This document shows positions 60,370 through 64,000 of a DNA stretch of 64,000 nucleotides, piece by piece. The notes under the pieces are model-generated. The model did not search any database, had not been told where the DNA came from, and saw only the letters and a program-made list of their open reading frames with translations. The stretch is from Niveispirillum sp943371025 (GTDB taxonomy: Bacteria; Pseudomonadota; Alphaproteobacteria; Azospirillales; Azospirillaceae), in contig CALRTC020000020.1 in NCBI GenBank assembly GCA_943371025.1, forward strand, positions 1 to 64,000, written 5' to 3'. A program made the position numbers and the translations under genes. The first letter of the stretch is position 1; each line of letters opens with the position of its first letter.

Positions 60370-61536
60370 TTGTCCGCCATCCTGTCCAACCGCATCCGAC
60401 CGATCGCCGACTGGCTGTTGCTGGAAGGAAGCCGGCTGTTCGACATTGACCTGCTGTTTGCCCAGCTGGTCGACCGCGTGGCGCAGGTTGGCATTCCCAT
60501 CGGCCGCGTGTCGCTGAACCTGGAACTGCTGCACCCGGAAGTGGTGGGCGAGGGGCGGGTCTGGCTGTGCGGACAGGCGACGGGTGCGCACCGGCTGAAT
60601 CGCGTCGATACCAATATAGAGGAATATCTGCACAGCCCCGTGCGCCAGGTGGACGAGACGGGGGAGCCGTTCCGCGTGCGCCTGCATGCACAGGACACCA
60701 ACATGCCCCTGCTGGCCCGGCTGAAGCGGGAGGGGTTCCAGGACTATTACATCATCCCCATCCAGGTGCAGGACCGCCACCGCTCTGCCGCCATGTCGTT
60801 CGCGTCCAAGCGCGTGCCCTTCACGGACGCGGATATCAAGGACCTGGAACATGTCGTCGCCGCCGTTTCCCCCATTCTGGAGGCGCGGGTGGTGCGCAAT
60901 ATCGCGCGCGACCTGCTGGCCACATATCTGGGGGTCGGGGCCGGGGAACGGGTCTATGCCGGCCAGATTTCCCGCGGGGATGCAGACAGCATCTTCGCCG
61001 CCATCCTGTTCTGCGATCTGCGCGGCTTCACCCGCTACACCTCGGAAAACCTGTCGGCCAATGTCGTGGCCCGGCTGAACCATTGGTTCGATCTGGCCGT
61101 GGACGCGGTGGAGGCGCATGGCGGGGAGGTGCTGAAATTCATCGGCGACGGCATGCTGGCCATTTTCCCGGCCGACATGATGAACCCGCGCGAAGCCTGC
61201 GGCCATGCCCTGGCGGCGGCATCCACCCTGCACCGCGCCGTGGCGGAATGGAATGCGCAATGCCCTGACGGGCATGTGCCCATCGATTACGGCCTGTCGC
61301 TGCATCTGGGCCATGTCGCCTTTGGCAATATCGGTGGCAAGCGCCGGCTGGACTTCACCGTCGTGGGGCCGGCGGTCAACCTCGCCTCCCGCCTGCTGGA
61401 TGTGGCCAAGGTGCTGGACAGCCATTTCGTCGTGTCCTCCGCCTTTGCCGGCTGCTCCGGACGGCCCATGCGGACGCTGGGCGTGCATCACGTCCGGGGG
61501 CTGGACATTCCGGAAGAGATTTTCGTGCCCTGTTGA
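60370..61536 (+). CDS. Class III adenylyl cyclase with N-terminal sensor region
   Basis: About 388 residues. The first 190 form a GAF-like/unknown sensor (LFDIDLLFAQLVDRVAQVGI, ending ARDLLATYLGVGAGERV). The C-terminal catalytic domain has the metal-binding Asp in LFCDLRGFTRYTSE, LKFIGDGMLAIF and DFTVVGPAVNLASRLLDVAK. Lys in LKFIGD and Thr in DFTVVG predict ATP over GTP. TTG 60370 follows GGAG by 11 nt; GTG 60358 and TTG 60277 are in-frame alternatives, the last lying in a repeated intergenic sequence. It probably makes cAMP in response to an unknown cytosolic signal. Confidence 0.85.
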   Translation: MSAILSNRIRPIADWLLLEGSRLFDIDLLFAQLVDRVAQVGIPIGRVSLNLELLHPEVVGEGRVWLCGQATGAHRLNRVDTNIEEYLHSPVRQVDETGEPFRVRLHAQDTNMPLLARLKREGFQDYYIIPIQVQDRHRSAAMSFASKRVPFTDADIKDLEHVVAAVSPILEARVVRNIARDLLATYLGVGAGERVYAGQISRGDADSIFAAILFCDLRGFTRYTSENLSANVVARLNHWFDLAVDAVEAHGGEVLKFIGDGMLAIFPADMMNPREACGHALAAASTLHRAVAEWNAQCPDGHVPIDYGLSLHLGHVAFGNIGGKRRLDFTVVGPAVNLASRLLDVAKVLDSHFVVSSAFAGCSGRPMRTLGVHHVRGLDIPEEIFVPC

Positions 61537-61592
61537 CGGCAGGCATGGTATCGCTGCCGCCGTCATTTCCATGAGATTTCCCCGCGCACATC

Positions 61593-62951
61593 ATGACCAT
61601 CGCCGTCCGCTTCGCGCCCAGCCCGACCGGCCATCTGCATATCGGCAATATCCGCACGGCCATTGTGAACTGGCTGTTCGCGGCCCGCCATGGCGGCAGC
61701 TTCATGTTCCGCCTGGACGATACGGACGAGGAACGGTCGACCCAGGCCTTCGCCGATGCTATCGCTGAGGATCTGACCTGGCTGGGCCTGACCTGGGACC
61801 GCTATGCCCGCGAGTCCGACCGCTATGCCCGCTATGCCGAAGCGGCGGCGGCGTTGAAGGCGGCCGGCCGGCTTTACCCCTGCTATGAGACGCCGGAGGA
61901 ACTGGGCCTGAAGCGCAAGGCCATGCTGGCCCAGCATCGCCCGCCCCTCTATGACCGCTCATCCCTGCGCCTGACCGATGCCGACCGCGTGCGGCTGGAG
62001 GGGGAGGGCCGGCGGCCGCATTGGCGGTTCAAGCTGGACCATGCCGATATCGCCTGGGACGATCTGGTGCAGGGGCCCAAGCATTTCCGGGGCGCCGACC
62101 TGTCCGACCCCGTGCTGATCCGCGAGGATGGGCGCCCGCTCTACACCCTGACCTCCGTCGTTGACGATCTGGATTTCGACATCACCCATATCGTGCGTGG
62201 CGAGGACCATGTCACCAACACGGCCGTGCAGGTGCAGTTGTTCGAGGCGCTGATCGGGATCGAGGGGCGGGGTACCGTGCCCACCTTCGCCCACCTGCCC
62301 CTGATCGCCGGGTCGGAGGGGGAGGGCCTGTCCAAGCGGCTGGGTTCCCTGTCTGTCCGCTCACTGCGGCAGGAGGAGGGGGTGGAGCCGATGGCGCTGT
62401 GCGCCTATCTGGCCCGACTGGGCACGGCCGATGCCATTGCTGCCGCCACGTCATTGTCCGAACTGGCCCAGGGCTTCGATTTCGGCAAGTTCGGGCGCAG
62501 CACGCCGAAATTCGATGCCGACGAACTGATGCGCCTGAATGCACAGGTGCTGCACGCCGCCCCCTTTGCCGCCGTGGTCGACCGGCTGCAGGCGCTGGGC
62601 ATGGACGGGGTGGATGAGGCCTTCTGGCTGGCCGTGCGCCCCAACCTGTCGCGCCTGTCCGACGCCAGGGAATGGTGGGCCGTGACTCAGGCTGCGGTGA
62701 CGCCGCTGGTCGATGATGCGACCTTCCTGGCCAAGGCGGCGGAACTGCTGCCCGTGGGGCCGTGGGACGAGACGACCTGGGGCATCTGGACCAAGGCCGT
62801 GTCGGCCGCGACGGGGGCCAAGGGCAAGGGCCTGTTCCTGCCGCTGCGCCGGGCGCTGACCGCGCATGAGCATGGGCCGGAGCTGAAGACCCTGCTGCCC
62901 CTGATCGGGCGCGACCGGGCGCTGGCCCGGCTGGCGGGGAAGGTCGCGTGA
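61593..62951 (+). CDS. gltX: Glutamyl-tRNA synthetase
   Basis: A 452-residue class I synthetase charging tRNA-Glu. The HIGH motif appears as APSPTGHLHIGNIRT at the start, and the KMSKS equivalent as LSKRLGSLS near residue 250, preceded by the conserved VRGEDHVTNTAVQ. The helical anticodon-binding half follows, so it is full-length and not the short glutamyl-Q-type enzyme. Alphaproteobacteria often carry two gltX copies, and the KRLG variant of the motif resembles the second type. ATG 61593 is unambiguous. Confidence 0.93.
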   Translation: MTIAVRFAPSPTGHLHIGNIRTAIVNWLFAARHGGSFMFRLDDTDEERSTQAFADAIAEDLTWLGLTWDRYARESDRYARYAEAAAALKAAGRLYPCYETPEELGLKRKAMLAQHRPPLYDRSSLRLTDADRVRLEGEGRRPHWRFKLDHADIAWDDLVQGPKHFRGADLSDPVLIREDGRPLYTLTSVVDDLDFDITHIVRGEDHVTNTAVQVQLFEALIGIEGRGTVPTFAHLPLIAGSEGEGLSKRLGSLSVRSLRQEEGVEPMALCAYLARLGTADAIAAATSLSELAQGFDFGKFGRSTPKFDADELMRLNAQVLHAAPFAAVVDRLQALGMDGVDEAFWLAVRPNLSRLSDAREWWAVTQAAVTPLVDDATFLAKAAELLPVGPWDETTWGIWTKAVSAATGAKGKGLFLPLRRALTAHEHGPELKTLLPLIGRDRALARLAGKVA

Positions 62952-62969
62952 TGGTCCGGACCTGCGCAA

Positions 62970-62985
62970 CCCACCCCGGCGTCCG
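62970..62985 (+). repeat. Intergenic repeat copy 2 (CCCACCCCGGCGTCCG)
   Basis: An exact copy of 60286-60301, here 18 bp after the gltX stop in the 114-bp gap before cysS. Confidence 0.6.
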
Positions 62986-63065
62986 ATGTTGCCTGCCTGC
63001 CATCGTTCTTCACGCCTGCGCCTGATATCGTCCCCAGACGGACACCAGCACCCGGAAAAGCTCCC

Positions 63066-64000
63066 ATGACCCTGTCGCTCTACAATACGCTGCTGCGGAC
63101 CAAGGAAGTGTTCGCGCCCATCGACCCGGATCATGTGAAGCTCTATGTCTGCGGCCCCACGGTCTATGACTATGCCCATATCGGCAATGCCCGCACCTTC
63201 AGCGCCTTTGACCTGCTGGCCCGGCTGCTGAAGCATCTCTATCCCCGCGTCACCTATGCCCGTAACATCACGGATGTGGATGACAAGATCATCGACCGGT
63301 CGCACCAGTCGGGGGAGCCGATCGACAGCGTCACGGCCCGGACCACGGCGCAGTTCCATGCCGACATGGATGATCTGGGCCTGCTGCGCCCCGATATCGA
63401 ACCGCGCGCCACGCGCCATATCGGCGATATGGTGGCGATGATCGGCACGCTGATCGACAAGGGCTATGCCTATGCGGCGGAAGGCCATGTTCTGTTCAAC
63501 GTGCCCGCCATGGCCGATTACGGCCAGCTTTCCCGCCGCAGCCAGGACGAGCTGATCGCCGGCGCGCGGGTGGAGGTCGCACCCTATAAGAAGTCGCCGG
63601 CCGATTTCGTGCTGTGGAAGCCGGCCAAGCCGGGCGAACCCGGTTGGGACAGCCCCTGGGGCACGGGCCGGCCGGGTTGGCACATCGAATGCTCCGCCAT
63701 GACGGCGGCGCATCTGGGGCAGGTGTTCGATATCCATGGCGGCGGGCTGGACCTGATCTTCCCGCATCATGAGAATGAGATTGCGCAAAGCCGCTGCGCC
63801 CATGGCACGGCGGTGATGGCCAATGTCTGGATGCATTCCGGCTTTCTGACCATCGCCGGCGACAAGATGTCGAAGTCGCTGGGGAATTTCTACACGGTGC
63901 GGGAACTGCTGGATGAGTATCCGGGAGAGGCGCTGCGCCTGGCCATCCTGTCGGCCCATTACCGCCAGCCGCTGGATTTCAGCAAGGACAAGGTGACCCA
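63066..64000 (+). CDS. cysS: Cysteinyl-tRNA synthetase (partial, runs off the window)
   Basis: The first 311 residues of the class I synthetase charging tRNA-Cys. VCGPTVYDYAHIGNARTF carries the zinc-ligand Cys and HIGH-like motif. WHIECSAMTAAHLG and GGGLDLIFPHHENE hold further zinc and active-site residues, and DKMSKSLGN is the KMSKS loop. ATG 63066 has GGAAAAG upstream. The frame is still open at base 64000. Confidence 0.96.
   Translation, partial: MTLSLYNTLLRTKEVFAPIDPDHVKLYVCGPTVYDYAHIGNARTFSAFDLLARLLKHLYPRVTYARNITDVDDKIIDRSHQSGEPIDSVTARTTAQFHADMDDLGLLRPDIEPRATRHIGDMVAMIGTLIDKGYAYAAEGHVLFNVPAMADYGQLSRRSQDELIAGARVEVAPYKKSPADFVLWKPAKPGEPGWDSPWGTGRPGWHIECSAMTAAHLGQVFDIHGGGLDLIFPHHENEIAQSRCAHGTAVMANVWMHSGFLTIAGDKMSKSLGNFYTVRELLDEYPGEALRLAILSAHYRQPLDFSKDKVT

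Overview
The window is a high-GC, gene-dense bacterial chromosome segment. Its content points to an alphaproteobacterium, most likely Rhodospirillales and possibly Azospirillaceae (this placement is inferred). The pointers are the hopanoid genes hpnC-hpnD-hpnE, a tatABC operon, class II DAHP synthase, a fliL-fliM-motE-cheZ-motB flagellar block with alphaproteobacterial gene content, and an NDUFAF6-like squalene-synthase homologue. Core genes (gyrA, coaD, gltX, cysS, trmFO, tRNA-Lys) show that this is main chromosome and not a plasmid.

Layout. 1-234: the end of a Gly-rich protein made of a seven-residue repeat with a Cys-rich tail. 283-3346: an AmpG-like permease divergent from aroG (class II). 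3565-5645: a chemoreceptor broken by a one-base frameshift. 5768-11911: a periplasmic amidohydrolase, then hpnE and a fused hpnC-hpnD on the minus strand, sodB, and a catalytically degenerate squalene/phytoene-synthase homologue. 12233-12928: a VIT-family transporter. 13366-16301: a low-GC two-gene island encoding a TIR-APAZ protein and a short Argonaute, that is, a SPARTA-type defence system, with related palindromes on both sides. 16638-23428: trmFO, a small Pro-rich protein, a MATE pump, gyrA, coaD, a dense set of hairpins and tRNA-Lys. 23561-28564: an HTH regulator, then a signalling operon (CheZ-like phosphatase, STAS, anti-sigma-type ATPase, response-regulator/PP2C phosphatase, PilZ). 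28662-33326: an MsbA-like exporter, tatABC and an Fe3+-type ABC ATPase. 33490-36651: a CoxG/XdhC/MocA molybdenum-hydroxylase maturation operon. 36646-42616: small proteins, a cold-shock protein, an oligopeptide-type binding protein, a HerA-like ATPase and a transglutaminase. 42594-48414: an ATP-grasp/alpha-E protein and a large DUF2126 transglutaminase. 48515-50103: a GlxA-type regulator with an isochorismatase-like hydrolase. 50408-58894: the flagellar/motor operon. 58981-64000: rarA, a class III adenylyl cyclase, gltX and a partial cysS.

How the parts work together. The chemotaxis and motility genes share a peptide theme. FliM carries the usual CheY-binding motif, and both CheZ-like proteins, encoded in two separate operons, end in closely similar peptides. 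The 25-28.5 kb operon combines CheZ with a partner-switching module and a PilZ domain, suggesting coupled control of swimming and c-di-GMP or surface behaviour. The SPARTA island is the clear accessory element: short pAgo senses invading DNA with a guide, and the TIR domain is expected to deplete NAD(P)+. SPARTA as a class is already described. What is specific here is its context, its flanking palindromes and its insertion between housekeeping genes.
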